The notes under the pieces are model-generated. The model worked only from the letters and a program-made list of their open reading frames with translations, was not told the origin of the DNA and made no database searches. Source: an uncultured Bacteroidota bacterium (GTDB lineage: Bacteria > Bacteroidota > Bacteroidia > Bacteroidales > UBA12481). From it: 64,000 nucleotides of DNA. Shown here in pieces: positions 54,832 through 63,777 of the stretch. How positions within the stretch are numbered: position 1 is the first letter of the stretch; each line of letters begins with the position of its first letter. The stretch lies in assembly GCA_903851365.1 (NCBI GenBank), contig CAINOB010000039.1, positions 1-64,000 of the forward strand, in the 5' to 3' direction. The position numbers and the translations under genes were made by a program.

Positions 54832-57066
54832 ATGAACAAAATTATTATCCTGGCAGCGCTGAGCATATTGGGCATTACCGCCTGTAAAACAACAGTCAGG
54901 CAAGCTCCAGACAATGCTGAAAAAAATCTGAATAAAAGGGTCGACAGTGTTTTGGTTCTGATGACTCTTGAGGAAAAGATCGGCCAGTTGAACCAATTCT
55001 CTGGTGACGGAGAATTAACCGGACCGGTAGCGTTAAGGCCCGATTTACTGAAAAGCATACGTGATGGGAAAGTCGGATCGATGCTGAATATCAACGGAGC
55101 TGAGTATACCCGCAAAATTCAGAAAATTGCAGTTGAGCAATCCCGGATGAAGATCCCTTTGATCTTTGGTTACGATGTCATCCACGGATATAAAACCATC
55201 TTTCCTATTCCGCTTGGGGAATCAGCTTCCTGGGATATTGAAGGCGTTGAAAAAGCGGCTCGCGTGGCTGCAACTGAAGCGGCTGCAGCCGGCCAGCACT
55301 GGACCTTTGCCCCAATGGTCGATATTGCCCGTGATCCGCGTTGGGGAAGGGTAATGGAAGGATCGGGCGAAGATCCTTATCTGGGATCACGTTTGGCAGA
55401 AGCCCGGGTAAGAGGTTTTCAAGGCACTGATCTTTCTGATAAAACTACTATTCTAGCCTGCGCCAAACATTATGCCGGTTATGGAAATGCCCAGGCAGGG
55501 CGCGATTATTACACCACCGATATCAGCGAAAACAGTCTGCGCGAAATCTATCTGCCCCCATTTAAAGCTGCAGCCGAAGCTGGTGTTGCAACATTTATGT
55601 CAGCTTTTAACGACCTCAATGGAATACCCGCAACAGGGAACAAATATCTGATCCATGATATCCTGAAAACCGAATGGGCGTACAAAGGGATGGTTGTAAG
55701 CGACTGGGGTTCAATCTCAGAGATGATCATACACGGAATCGCTGGCAATAATTATGAGGCTGGCGATCTGGCTTTCAATGCCGGGGTTGATATGGATATG
55801 GAAGGTTCAGTTTACCTGACCGAATTACCAAACCTGTTAAAAAATAGCAAGATAACCACGGCTCAGATTGATGAATCCGTGCGTCGGGTGCTCAGGTTGA
55901 AATTCATGCTTGGATTGTTTGATGACCCTTATCGCTACTGTAATACGGATTATGAAAAGAAAACTTTGTTGAAACCCGAATTTCTGAATGCCGCCCGAGA
56001 TGCAGCGAGAAAATCGTTTGTTCTGCTTAAAAACGACAAGCAGGTACTCCCGCTCAATCCGGCAGTAAAAAGTGTGGCATTGATTGGACCGGCAGCCGAT
56101 GCGGCAAACGACATGATTGGAAACTGGTCGGGGCGTGGTGAGGGCAAGGATGTTATTACCCTGAAAAAGGAACTGGAAACCCGATTGGGAGCTGGTAAAG
56201 TGATTTATGCCAGAGGTGCAGGATTTAATGATGGCGAAAAGTCGGGATTTGCAGCAGCTTTGGCAGCAGCGAGACGTGCGGATGTTATCATCGCGGCCTT
56301 CGGTGAAGCCGGCATGATGTCGGGGGAGAGCATGAGCAGGGCAGATATCGGCATTCCGGGTGTTCAGGAAGAATTGATCCTGGAACTTGCAAAACTTGGT
56401 AAACCAATGGTTCTGGTACTATTCAATGGCCGCCCGTTGATTTTAACCAAAGTGAATGCCACCGTACCAGCAATCCTCGATGCATGGATTCCGGGTACAA
56501 TGGCTGGTCCTGCCTTATGTGACGTGCTTTTCGGAGATTATAACCCATCTGGAAAACTTCCGATAACATTTCCTTATGCCCTCGGACAGATCCCTATCTT
56601 TTATGATCACAAAAATTCAGGAAGGCCGGGTAGCCAGGACCAGAAATACAAATCCCGATATCTCGATATACCAAATGATCCCCTATATCCATTTGGTTAT
56701 GGGTTGAGCTACACCCAATTCGCCTATAATAACCTGAATCTTAACGCATCGATCTTTACCGGTGACAAGCCACTGGAAATCAGGGTAGATGTAAAAAATA
56801 CAGGGTTGGTAGCCGGAACAGAAACCGTTCAGTTGTATATTCGTGATCTGGTTGGGTCTGTCACCCGCCCGGTAAAAGAGCTCAAAGGCTTTAAAAAGTT
56901 GATACTCAAAGCAGGTGAAGTTCAAACCATTAGCTTCACTGTGACAAAAGAAGATTTATCATTTTATAACCGCAATAATATTTGGGGCGCTGAACCGGGT
57001 AAATTTACCGTATTCGTGGGGACCAATTCCCAAAACACAATCGAAGCTGGCTTCGAACTGAAATAA
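54832..57066 (+). CDS. bglX: GH3 beta-glucosidase lipoprotein
   Basis: This 744-residue protein has a lipobox (ITAC, Cys18). It has the GH3 N-terminal barrel with EEKIGQLNQFSGDGEL, IPLIFGYDVIHGYKTIFPIP, ARDPRWGRVMEGSGEDPYL and the nucleophile in GMVVSDWGSISEM (about Asp289). The second domain has SFVLLKNDKQVLPL and EAGMMSGESMSRADI, and the C-terminal Fn3-like domain PFGYGLSYTQFAY...ELKGFKKL. It is close to the BglX type, which releases glucose from the ends of beta-gluco-oligosaccharides in the periplasm. It follows the GH26/GH5 gene by four bases. Confidence 0.95.
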   Translation: MNKIIILAALSILGITACKTTVRQAPDNAEKNLNKRVDSVLVLMTLEEKIGQLNQFSGDGELTGPVALRPDLLKSIRDGKVGSMLNINGAEYTRKIQKIAVEQSRMKIPLIFGYDVIHGYKTIFPIPLGESASWDIEGVEKAARVAATEAAAAGQHWTFAPMVDIARDPRWGRVMEGSGEDPYLGSRLAEARVRGFQGTDLSDKTTILACAKHYAGYGNAQAGRDYYTTDISENSLREIYLPPFKAAAEAGVATFMSAFNDLNGIPATGNKYLIHDILKTEWAYKGMVVSDWGSISEMIIHGIAGNNYEAGDLAFNAGVDMDMEGSVYLTELPNLLKNSKITTAQIDESVRRVLRLKFMLGLFDDPYRYCNTDYEKKTLLKPEFLNAARDAARKSFVLLKNDKQVLPLNPAVKSVALIGPAADAANDMIGNWSGRGEGKDVITLKKELETRLGAGKVIYARGAGFNDGEKSGFAAALAAARRADVIIAAFGEAGMMSGESMSRADIGIPGVQEELILELAKLGKPMVLVLFNGRPLILTKVNATVPAILDAWIPGTMAGPALCDVLFGDYNPSGKLPITFPYALGQIPIFYDHKNSGRPGSQDQKYKSRYLDIPNDPLYPFGYGLSYTQFAYNNLNLNASIFTGDKPLEIRVDVKNTGLVAGTETVQLYIRDLVGSVTRPVKELKGFKKLILKAGEVQTISFTVTKEDLSFYNRNNIWGAEPGKFTVFVGTNSQNTIEAGFELK

Positions 57067-57075
57067 TATCCGATA

Positions 57076-57864
57076 ATGAAATACTTAACCATTTTACTGA
57101 CGCTTATTCTAGCCGTCGCCTGCTCCAGCAACAACACCGGATCGCGAAAATTGGTGTGGAGCGATGAGTTCGATAAGCCGGGATTACCCGATGAATCAAA
57201 ATGGAGCTATGATACGGACGGAAACGCAACCGGCTGGGGAAATAATGAATGGCAATTCTACACCATTAAAAAGTCCGAAAATGCTTTTGTAAAAGATGGA
57301 ATGCTTCATATCAGGGCAGTCAGAGAATCTATCAGTGACAAGCAATACAGCTCGGCCCGACTGGTGACCAAAGGCAAGGGCGACTGGCTTTATGGCCGCA
57401 TTGAAGTCCGCGCCAAGTTACCCGGTGCCCGGGGTATCTGGCCCGCAATATGGATGCTGCCTACAGATTGGGCTTATGGAGGCTGGCCGAAATCTGGCGA
57501 AATAGATATAATGGAACATGTTGGTTTTATGCCCGACTCTGTCTTTGCCTCGGTTCATACCGAAAGCTATAATCATGTGATCGGTACACAGAGAACCAAA
57601 GGATATCATCTCCGGAGTGCACATTCCCGCTTTCATGTTTACGCACTCGAATGGGATGTGGAAACAATAAAAGCCTATGTTGATAATGATTTATACCTGA
57701 CTTTTAAAAAGGAAGCTGGCGATTCGAAAGTTTGGCCGTTCGATAAAAAGTTTCATTTACTGCTGAACGTAGCTGTCGGCGGCAACTGGGGTGCCGTGCA
57801 GGGCGTTGATCCCGATGCGTTCCCACAGGAAATGATCGTAGATTATGTCAGAATCTACCAGTAA
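57076..57864 (+). CDS. GH16 beta-glucanase lipoprotein
   Basis: This 262-residue protein has a lipobox (AVAC, Cys16) and is essentially a single GH16 domain. The active site is SGEIDIMEHVG (nucleophile near Glu141, acid/base four residues later). LVWSDEFDKPG, GWGNNEWQFYT, WPAIWMLPTDWAYGGWP and FHLLLNVAVGGNWG are classic for laminarinase or lichenase-like endo-beta-1,3(4)-glucanases. It lies 9 bp after the GH3 gene and overlaps the next GH16 gene by 20 bases. Confidence 0.96.
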   Translation: MKYLTILLTLILAVACSSNNTGSRKLVWSDEFDKPGLPDESKWSYDTDGNATGWGNNEWQFYTIKKSENAFVKDGMLHIRAVRESISDKQYSSARLVTKGKGDWLYGRIEVRAKLPGARGIWPAIWMLPTDWAYGGWPKSGEIDIMEHVGFMPDSVFASVHTESYNHVIGTQRTKGYHLRSAHSRFHVYALEWDVETIKAYVDNDLYLTFKKEAGDSKVWPFDKKFHLLLNVAVGGNWGAVQGVDPDAFPQEMIVDYVRIYQ

Positions 57865-59671
57865 ACCCGCTTTAAGAGGTCTTATCCTCCTTCTGATCCT
57901 GTTTTCTATCCAGGTTTCCTCCGGATACGCACAATTCAATGCGCTGGTGTGGTCCGATGAGTTTGACTATACGGGACTCCCCTCTCCCGCAAAATGGACC
58001 TGTGAGGAGGGTGGCAACGGCTGGGGAAATAATGAGCTTCAATACTATACCATGAACCGTAGTCAGAATGCCCGGGTTGAGAATGGCGTCCTGATTATTG
58101 AGGCGCTGAAAGAGAGTTACAACGGAAAGGATTATACCTCAGCACGGCTTATTTCGAGCGGCAAAGGCGACTGGCTTTACGGCCGGTTTGAAATCAGGGC
58201 AAAGGTTCCCGGCGGAAAAGGCACCTGGCCCGCTATCTGGATGCTCCCGACAGACTGGGCCTATGGCAACTGGCCGGCAAGCGGTGAAATCGATATCATG
58301 GAACATGTTGGTTATGACCCGACCCATATTTTTGGAACGGCCCATACCCAGTTGTACAATGGCAAGATCGGAACACAGAAAGGCGGCTCGGCAACAGGCA
58401 GCGACTGGGAAACTGCTTTTCACATTTATGCCATCGAGTGGTCACCATTAAAGGTTGATTTCATTGTCGATGGCACTACTTATTACACTTTCAATAACGA
58501 AGGAAGCTGGGATAAATGGCCGTTCGACAAGAGATTTCATTTTATTCTGAATCTTGCGGTTGGCGGTACCTGGGGCGGAGCTCAGGGGGTTGAATCTTCC
58601 ATATTTCCGAAACGCATGGAAATTGATTATGTGAGAGTGTACCAGAGCGCCGATCTGAAAATTACCGGGCCGGCTTACCTGGAACCCGGCCAAACAGCTA
58701 ATTATCAGGCCACCAAATTTACTGATGCGGTTTATGCGTGGCATGTTCCCGATGATGCACAGATCACTGCAGGTGCCGGAACCTCAGAAATCACAGTGAA
58801 ATGGGGAATCATCGAGGGTGATATCGGGGTGAATGCGGTTATAGGCGGTAATACGGTTACAGCATCCAACTTTATAAAAACTGCCACCCTCCCGACCGAA
58901 AACACGTTCTGGTTTGGAAACCTTACGGATGGCAGTGTAGCCGATATCGCAGCAAATACTTCTGATGGTAGCACTTATGAATTTTCGGAATCGAATGAGA
59001 GCCTTAAGGTGATCTATCATATCGTTAATCCCGCCAGCTGGCCAAAATTCGAAATCTCCCTTCCGCGGCCAGTCAACCTGAAAAACTATCCTTACTGCTC
59101 AATAAATCTGAAAACGAATAACCTTAGTCATTCGGTGACCATCCGTTTTGATTTTGCGGATATCAACGGAGTGGAAACCAATACCGCGCCAGTTTTCAGG
59201 CCTACACTCACCGCTGACGGCCACTTTCATAATTATCAAAAAAACTTTACTGGAAGCTGGTTATCCTCCTCACCCTATGCAGGTCAAAAGGTTGATTCCA
59301 CACGTATAATCAAACTGACAACTTACGTAAATTCAGGCGCCTTTGGCGTTGCAAATAAAACCGACAGTCTCTGGATCGAAAGCATCAGGTTTATGAAAAG
59401 CCCGCTCACTTCGGCAGACCAGGCCGAAATTCCAGAGCCCGGCATCCGTCTCTTTCCAAACCCAGCCTCCGACCGTTTAACCATATCTACAGCCGAAATT
59501 ATCAGGGAGATAACCATATTCGACATTCATGGCAAACAGGTAAAAAGAATTACTGCAATCAATTCTCAGACTTCCGATATTAGTGTGCGCGATCTGGCGG
59601 CAGGTGAATACTTCGTCAGAACGCAGAATGAAATGGGCCGAAAATCCACGGTCAGATTTGTGAAGAACTAG
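57845..59671 (+). CDS. Secreted GH16 beta-glucanase with PKD-like and T9SS domains
   Basis: This 608-residue protein starts inside the end of the previous gene (20-base overlap). After a signal peptide (to about residue 30) comes a GH16 domain (about 32-270) with GWGNNELQYYTMN, WPAIWMLPTDWAYGNWP and the active site SGEIDIMEHVGYDP. A PKD-like domain follows (about 275-355, YLEPGQTANYQATKF), then a beta-sandwich of unknown binding function (about 365-510), and a C-terminal type IX secretion sorting domain (IRLFPNPASDRLTI). It is closely similar to the single-domain lipoprotein GH16 before it, so the pair arose by duplication. The lipoprotein form would stay on the cell, and this form is secreted through the T9SS. 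Confidence 0.95.
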   Translation: MSESTSKPALRGLILLLILFSIQVSSGYAQFNALVWSDEFDYTGLPSPAKWTCEEGGNGWGNNELQYYTMNRSQNARVENGVLIIEALKESYNGKDYTSARLISSGKGDWLYGRFEIRAKVPGGKGTWPAIWMLPTDWAYGNWPASGEIDIMEHVGYDPTHIFGTAHTQLYNGKIGTQKGGSATGSDWETAFHIYAIEWSPLKVDFIVDGTTYYTFNNEGSWDKWPFDKRFHFILNLAVGGTWGGAQGVESSIFPKRMEIDYVRVYQSADLKITGPAYLEPGQTANYQATKFTDAVYAWHVPDDAQITAGAGTSEITVKWGIIEGDIGVNAVIGGNTVTASNFIKTATLPTENTFWFGNLTDGSVADIAANTSDGSTYEFSESNESLKVIYHIVNPASWPKFEISLPRPVNLKNYPYCSINLKTNNLSHSVTIRFDFADINGVETNTAPVFRPTLTADGHFHNYQKNFTGSWLSSSPYAGQKVDSTRIIKLTTYVNSGAFGVANKTDSLWIESIRFMKSPLTSADQAEIPEPGIRLFPNPASDRLTISTAEIIREITIFDIHGKQVKRITAINSQTSDISVRDLAAGEYFVRTQNEMGRKSTVRFVKN

Positions 59672-60086
59672 GCAGTTAACAGTAGGCAGTTGGCAGAAGA
59701 GAAGGCTCATGGCTCATAGCTCATGGCTCCAGACGCTAGTATCAATAGGCCCCGGTTAAAACCGGGGTTTTGAAATGACCATTGAAGAGGTGTCATCCCC
59801 GCGAAAGAGAGGAGCCCGTTGAATAACACGAAACTGCGCACAGCTTAGAAAGTCCTTTACTTTTCTCCTGATTCTTTTTACCAATTTCTGCCCTATGCCA
59901 TCTGCCATCTGCCTTAAAATGCTGAATAATTATGCATAATTCTGCAATATTGCCTGAATTCAACCCGTTTACTAAAAAGATTCCTCCATTTATCCAAATT
60001 AAAACCCTGATCCATAAAGAATTTTTAAATTCGAACTAACCAAATTTTCTCTTCGACCCAAACCATAAGATTCATTGTGTATTGAT
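59672..60086. repeat. Intergenic stretch with several short repeats and hairpins
   Basis: No gene is supported here. The stretch holds tandem strings (ggctcatggctcatagctcatggctcc at 59703-59729, given here as its unit ggctcat; ctgccat units at 59896-59914). It also holds the hairpin CCCCGGTTaaAACCGGGG (59750-59767) followed by TTTT, preceded by TATCAATAG as in 27458-27466, and a degenerate copy of the tcatcccc repeat at 59790-59821. The hairpin with T-run probably ends the PUL transcript. Confidence 0.5.
59740..59771 (+). terminator. Hairpin after the PUL operon, repeat-derived
   Basis: CCCCGGTT (59750-59757) and AACCGGGG (59760-59767) form an 8-bp GC-rich stem, followed by TTTT. It lies 78 bp after the stop codon of the last GH16 gene. 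The preceding TATCAATAG is shared with the triple-hairpin repeat at 27454-27528, so a dispersed repeat may serve here as terminator. Confidence 0.5.
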
Positions 60087-61355
60087 ATGAAGAATTTCTT
60101 CGTAACTGCCATTTTTCTATCCATCTTCTTAATTTCCTGCACCCAAAAGAAGACCGGTATTGTCACCATGGACTTAAGCCGGACCGATTATCGTGAGGTC
60201 ATCACCGCTCCCGGAACGATTCGGGCGGTTAACTCCGTGAACATCATGGCACCCCAGGACTTTTTCGGCAGTCTCACGGTGGGTTGGGTAAAACCCGAAG
60301 GCAGCCATGTGGAAGCCGGCGATTCAATTTGCGTCATGAAGTGCGAAGAATTGATGCAAATGCTGGACGAACAGGAACGGAACCTGGCAACTCTGAAAGC
60401 TGACTCTAAAAAGTTGGAGGCCGACAATGCCCTGAACCAGGCTATACTGGATGCCCAGGTGAAAGAAAACCTCGCGGGCATGTCGATAAACCAACTCGAT
60501 TCGATTCAGATGCGCTTTGCGCCACCAGTAAAGAAAAGGCTCATGGCCCTTGAACTTGAAAAAGCCCGGGTGCAGGAAAGGAAGCTGCAAAAAAAATTCC
60601 AGGCGGAAAAAACAATCGACGAAACGGAAGACCGTCAGCTCAAATCACGTATCATTCAGGCTGAAAACAGGGTGCAGATGATGCAGGACAAAGTGAAACA
60701 ATTAAAAATTTTCGCCCCGATAAGCGGCACTCTCTCAGCTTCGGAGCAATTGGGACGGATTATGGTCAGCTTCGGGAATGGAGATGAACCGATAGAAATG
60801 GGTGGATACCCGAAACCAGGTGGAATGTTGTTTCCGGAATTGCCATTGATGACTATACCCGATCTCACTGAAATGCAGGTAAAAGCAGAGGTACAGGAGG
60901 TCGACTATAAACGGATTGAACAAGGCCAGAAAGTCACCATCATGGTTGATGCCTCAAATGGTATTCAGACAACCGGTTTGGTGAAATTGAAACCAATGGC
61001 CCCGAAAATAAAATATATCTCCGAACAGGTACAGTATAAATATTACGAGATAATTATTAGTGTGGATAGTTGCCACAACCGCATGCCGCCAGGACTCAGT
61101 GCCCGTTGTAACATAATGATTAATGAGGTAAAAGATACCGTGGTTGTACCCACCATAGCCATTTTCGACAGGGACAGCATGAAAGTAGTGTATGTAGCTG
61201 ATGGGGAGAGTTTCATTGCCGCAAAAGTAGAAACCGGACTTTCCAACAGCTCACGAACCATCATCACCAGTGGTTTAAAAGGTAAGGAAACCATTGCCCT
61301 GGCTGAACCTCCGCAGAAATTTATCAAAATGCCAAAAAGAAGTACCCATGAGTAA
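60087..61355 (+). CDS. HlyD/MacA-type periplasmic adaptor lipoprotein 1
   Basis: The frame opens at a TTG (60075), but I choose the ATG at 60087 (422 residues), which gives a signal peptide with lipobox (LISC, Cys18). The protein has the lipoyl/barrel-sandwich half-motif (TAPGTIRAVNSVNIMAP, VKPEGSHVEAGDSICVM), a long helical hairpin with coiled-coil character (about 90-210) and a beta-barrel domain (MQVKAEVQEVDYKRIEQGQK, MPPGLSARCNIMI). Adaptors of this type link inner-membrane ABC or RND pumps to an outer-membrane channel. Its stop overlaps the start of the next adaptor by eight bases. Confidence 0.9.
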   Translation: MKNFFVTAIFLSIFLISCTQKKTGIVTMDLSRTDYREVITAPGTIRAVNSVNIMAPQDFFGSLTVGWVKPEGSHVEAGDSICVMKCEELMQMLDEQERNLATLKADSKKLEADNALNQAILDAQVKENLAGMSINQLDSIQMRFAPPVKKRLMALELEKARVQERKLQKKFQAEKTIDETEDRQLKSRIIQAENRVQMMQDKVKQLKIFAPISGTLSASEQLGRIMVSFGNGDEPIEMGGYPKPGGMLFPELPLMTIPDLTEMQVKAEVQEVDYKRIEQGQKVTIMVDASNGIQTTGLVKLKPMAPKIKYISEQVQYKYYEIIISVDSCHNRMPPGLSARCNIMINEVKDTVVVPTIAIFDRDSMKVVYVADGESFIAAKVETGLSNSSRTIITSGLKGKETIALAEPPQKFIKMPKRSTHE

Positions 61356-62565
61356 ATACCTGGTCCTATTATCATTCCTTCTACTGACCGCTTGCAGCGC
61401 CAAAAAAGTTCAGGAAGTTCAGACAACGGTTGTCAAGAAAGGAACCTTTACCGAAGAGTTGACCGAACAAGGAACTATCCGGGCGGTAAATTCCCTAAAC
61501 ATTACTGCACCGAGCACCTCTTACCGATATGGCAGTCTCAAGATCTCCCGTATCGTGGAAGACGGGAAGGTTGTTCAGCAAGGCGACACACTGGTCATTT
61601 TTGATCCATCCGAATTTAAGAAAGCAATCATCAATTCGCAGCAACAGCTTGAAATTGCCCAGGCAGAATATGATAAACTGAAAGCCACACAGGAATCGGA
61701 GATCGAGGATCTGGAAGCCGATCTGGAGATAGCGAGAATTTCTCAGGAGATCTCTAAGATCAATTTTGATCAGGCCGTCTTTGAATCAGAGATCACGAGA
61801 AAAGAAATCAACCTGAAGCTGGAAACAGCAAACATAGCTCTGGAAAGAGCAAAAGAACAGATCGAAAACCGGAAAAAGATCCAGCAACAGGAACTCTTTC
61901 AAAAAAGTCTGGCGATGAACCAAAACAGGGCAATTCTGGATGAAGCCAACCGCTCAATAAGCGGACTGTTTCTCGTGAGTCCATCCAACGGTATTGCGAT
62001 AATCCGGGAAAACTGGATGACCGGACAAAAATTGAAGGTGGGAGACCAGCCTGGCGGCGGACCACTGATTGACCTTCCTGACTTGTCGGAAATGCTGGCT
62101 GACGTAAAAATCAATGAGGTTGATATATCCAAGATAGTACCCGGCCTTAAAGTGATTATTAAAGCCGATGCCTATTCCGATTCAACTTATGTCGGAGAGA
62201 TCACTACAATCGCCAACCTGGCACAAAATAAGGACGATTCGAAAATCAAGATCTTTCCTGTCCAGATAAAAATAGACGGAATACATAAAAGCCTGCTTCC
62301 CGGACTAACCGTAAGCTGTAAAATAAAGATCCGTGAGATCAAGGATGTTCTGTTTATTCCGGTTGAAGGCATATTCAAATCGCAGGGCATTGAATATGTT
62401 TATGTTAAATCAGGATCGGGATTTAAAAGAAAAGATGTGAAAATCGGGGCCATCAATACCGATTTTGCTATCGTCTCTGAAGGTCTTGCGGAAAAGGATG
62501 AGATTGCACTGGCCGATCCGTTTCTGAATAAGCAGGAAGAACAGACAAAAGGCAAAACCAAATAA
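61348..62565 (+). CDS. HlyD/MacA-type periplasmic adaptor lipoprotein 2
   Basis: The longer frame from 61294 is rejected: the ATG at 61348 gives a signal peptide with lipobox (LTAC, Cys16) and 405 residues. It has the same plan as its neighbours: EQGTIRAVNSLNITAP (shared with adaptor 1), DGKVVQQGDTLVIFDPS, a coiled-coil hairpin (about 85-205), MLADVKINEVDISKIVPGLK and LLPGLTVSCKIKI, the two beta-barrel landmarks. It overlaps adaptor 1 by eight bases, and adaptor 3 follows by nine, so they are one operon. It probably pairs with the permease encoded at the window end. Confidence 0.9.
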   Translation: MSKYLVLLSFLLLTACSAKKVQEVQTTVVKKGTFTEELTEQGTIRAVNSLNITAPSTSYRYGSLKISRIVEDGKVVQQGDTLVIFDPSEFKKAIINSQQQLEIAQAEYDKLKATQESEIEDLEADLEIARISQEISKINFDQAVFESEITRKEINLKLETANIALERAKEQIENRKKIQQQELFQKSLAMNQNRAILDEANRSISGLFLVSPSNGIAIIRENWMTGQKLKVGDQPGGGPLIDLPDLSEMLADVKINEVDISKIVPGLKVIIKADAYSDSTYVGEITTIANLAQNKDDSKIKIFPVQIKIDGIHKSLLPGLTVSCKIKIREIKDVLFIPVEGIFKSQGIEYVYVKSGSGFKRKDVKIGAINTDFAIVSEGLAEKDEIALADPFLNKQEEQTKGKTK

Positions 62566-62574
62566 ATCCTGATC

Positions 62575-63774
62575 ATGAAAACAAAACGGATTCTATTTGT
62601 AATTGCAATCATTCTAGCACTTTCAGCCTGCAAAAATGCGGCAGATGAATATACCGTAATGAAGGGATCCTTCCGGCAATCCTTTACGGAAACCGGCGAC
62701 CTGGATGCCATCAGCTCAGTGGCCATTATGATGCCGCGTATCCGGTGGGAGTACGGTTATGAGTTTAAGATCATCTCAATCGCCGAGACCGGAAAACTGG
62801 TAAAAGCAGGTGATACAGTGATCCGGATCGATCCCTCCACTATTGAAAAAGTGATCATTACAACAGAAGAAAAGCTCGAAGGAGAGAGGGCAGCCAGTAA
62901 AAAATTGCAAGTTCAGATGGATAACAACATCCAGGATCTGAAGGCCCAGCTCAGGACACAGCAAGCGATGTTCGACCTTAAAAAACTCGAATTGGAACGT
63001 AGTAAATTTGATGCGGAAAAGAATCGTCAGCTAAAAGACCTGGATTACAAACAGGCCACTATCAGCATGGATAAGATCCAAAGACAACTGGCCAAGAAAC
63101 CTGTTATGGATAATTATGACTTCCGGATTCAGAAAATCAAGGAAAAACAGGTGGAGGAGGAATTGGCCGGGGCAAAGGAAGTGCTCCACCAAATGGCAAT
63201 CATCAGTCCAAAAGATGGACTTTTTCAGGCGGGATTTAACCAGAATTATTGGCCACCCAGGTATCTCAAGGCAGGCGATCGCGCTTACACAGGGATGATG
63301 ATTGCCAAAATTCCGGATATTAATCACATGAAAGTGAGAACCTTCGTTCATGAAACCGATATCACGAAAGTATCGGTTGGCCTGAAAGTGGTGGTCAGGC
63401 TCGATGCATTGCCCGAACTGGCTTTCCATGGAAAAATCACTGACCTGGCCAAGGTTTGTGTTGATCAGGATAAAGAAAAGGTATTTAAGGTGGTGGTCGA
63501 AATCGAGGAATCAGATTTACGGCTTAAACCTGGAATGACAGTAAGTTGCGAGTACATCTGCAAGGAGACAGAAAATGCACTTTACGTTCCCAACAGCTGT
63601 CTGCTCAAAGAAGATGGTAAGTGTTACGTTTTCCTGAAAAAGGGAGGTAATAGCGGAAAAACGGAAGTGCAAGCAGGTCCCGCCAACAGCCATCACACCT
63701 TGATATACAGTGGAGTTGAAGCCGGTCAGGCATTGGTGCCTTTCGAAAATGCCATGAATAAAAAAAACAGCTAA
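62575..63774 (+). CDS. HlyD/MacA-type periplasmic adaptor lipoprotein 3
   Basis: This 399-residue protein has a lipobox (LSAC, Cys19). It keeps the adaptor plan, with ETGKLVKAGDTVIRIDPS, a coiled-coil hairpin (about 95-205), MKVRTFVHETDITKVSVGLK and RLKPGMTVSCEYI, but is more divergent: it lacks the TIRAVNS opening (here TETGDLDAISSVAIM). It precedes the MacB-type permease by three bases. Confidence 0.9.
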   Translation: MKTKRILFVIAIILALSACKNAADEYTVMKGSFRQSFTETGDLDAISSVAIMMPRIRWEYGYEFKIISIAETGKLVKAGDTVIRIDPSTIEKVIITTEEKLEGERAASKKLQVQMDNNIQDLKAQLRTQQAMFDLKKLELERSKFDAEKNRQLKDLDYKQATISMDKIQRQLAKKPVMDNYDFRIQKIKEKQVEEELAGAKEVLHQMAIISPKDGLFQAGFNQNYWPPRYLKAGDRAYTGMMIAKIPDINHMKVRTFVHETDITKVSVGLKVVVRLDALPELAFHGKITDLAKVCVDQDKEKVFKVVVEIEESDLRLKPGMTVSCEYICKETENALYVPNSCLLKEDGKCYVFLKKGGNSGKTEVQAGPANSHHTLIYSGVEAGQALVPFENAMNKKNS

Positions 63775-63777
63775 ATC

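Noticed and set aside
59750-59821. Possible small RNA gene in the intergenic region after the PUL
   Set aside because: The structure is explained by dispersed repeats, and no promoter could be placed.
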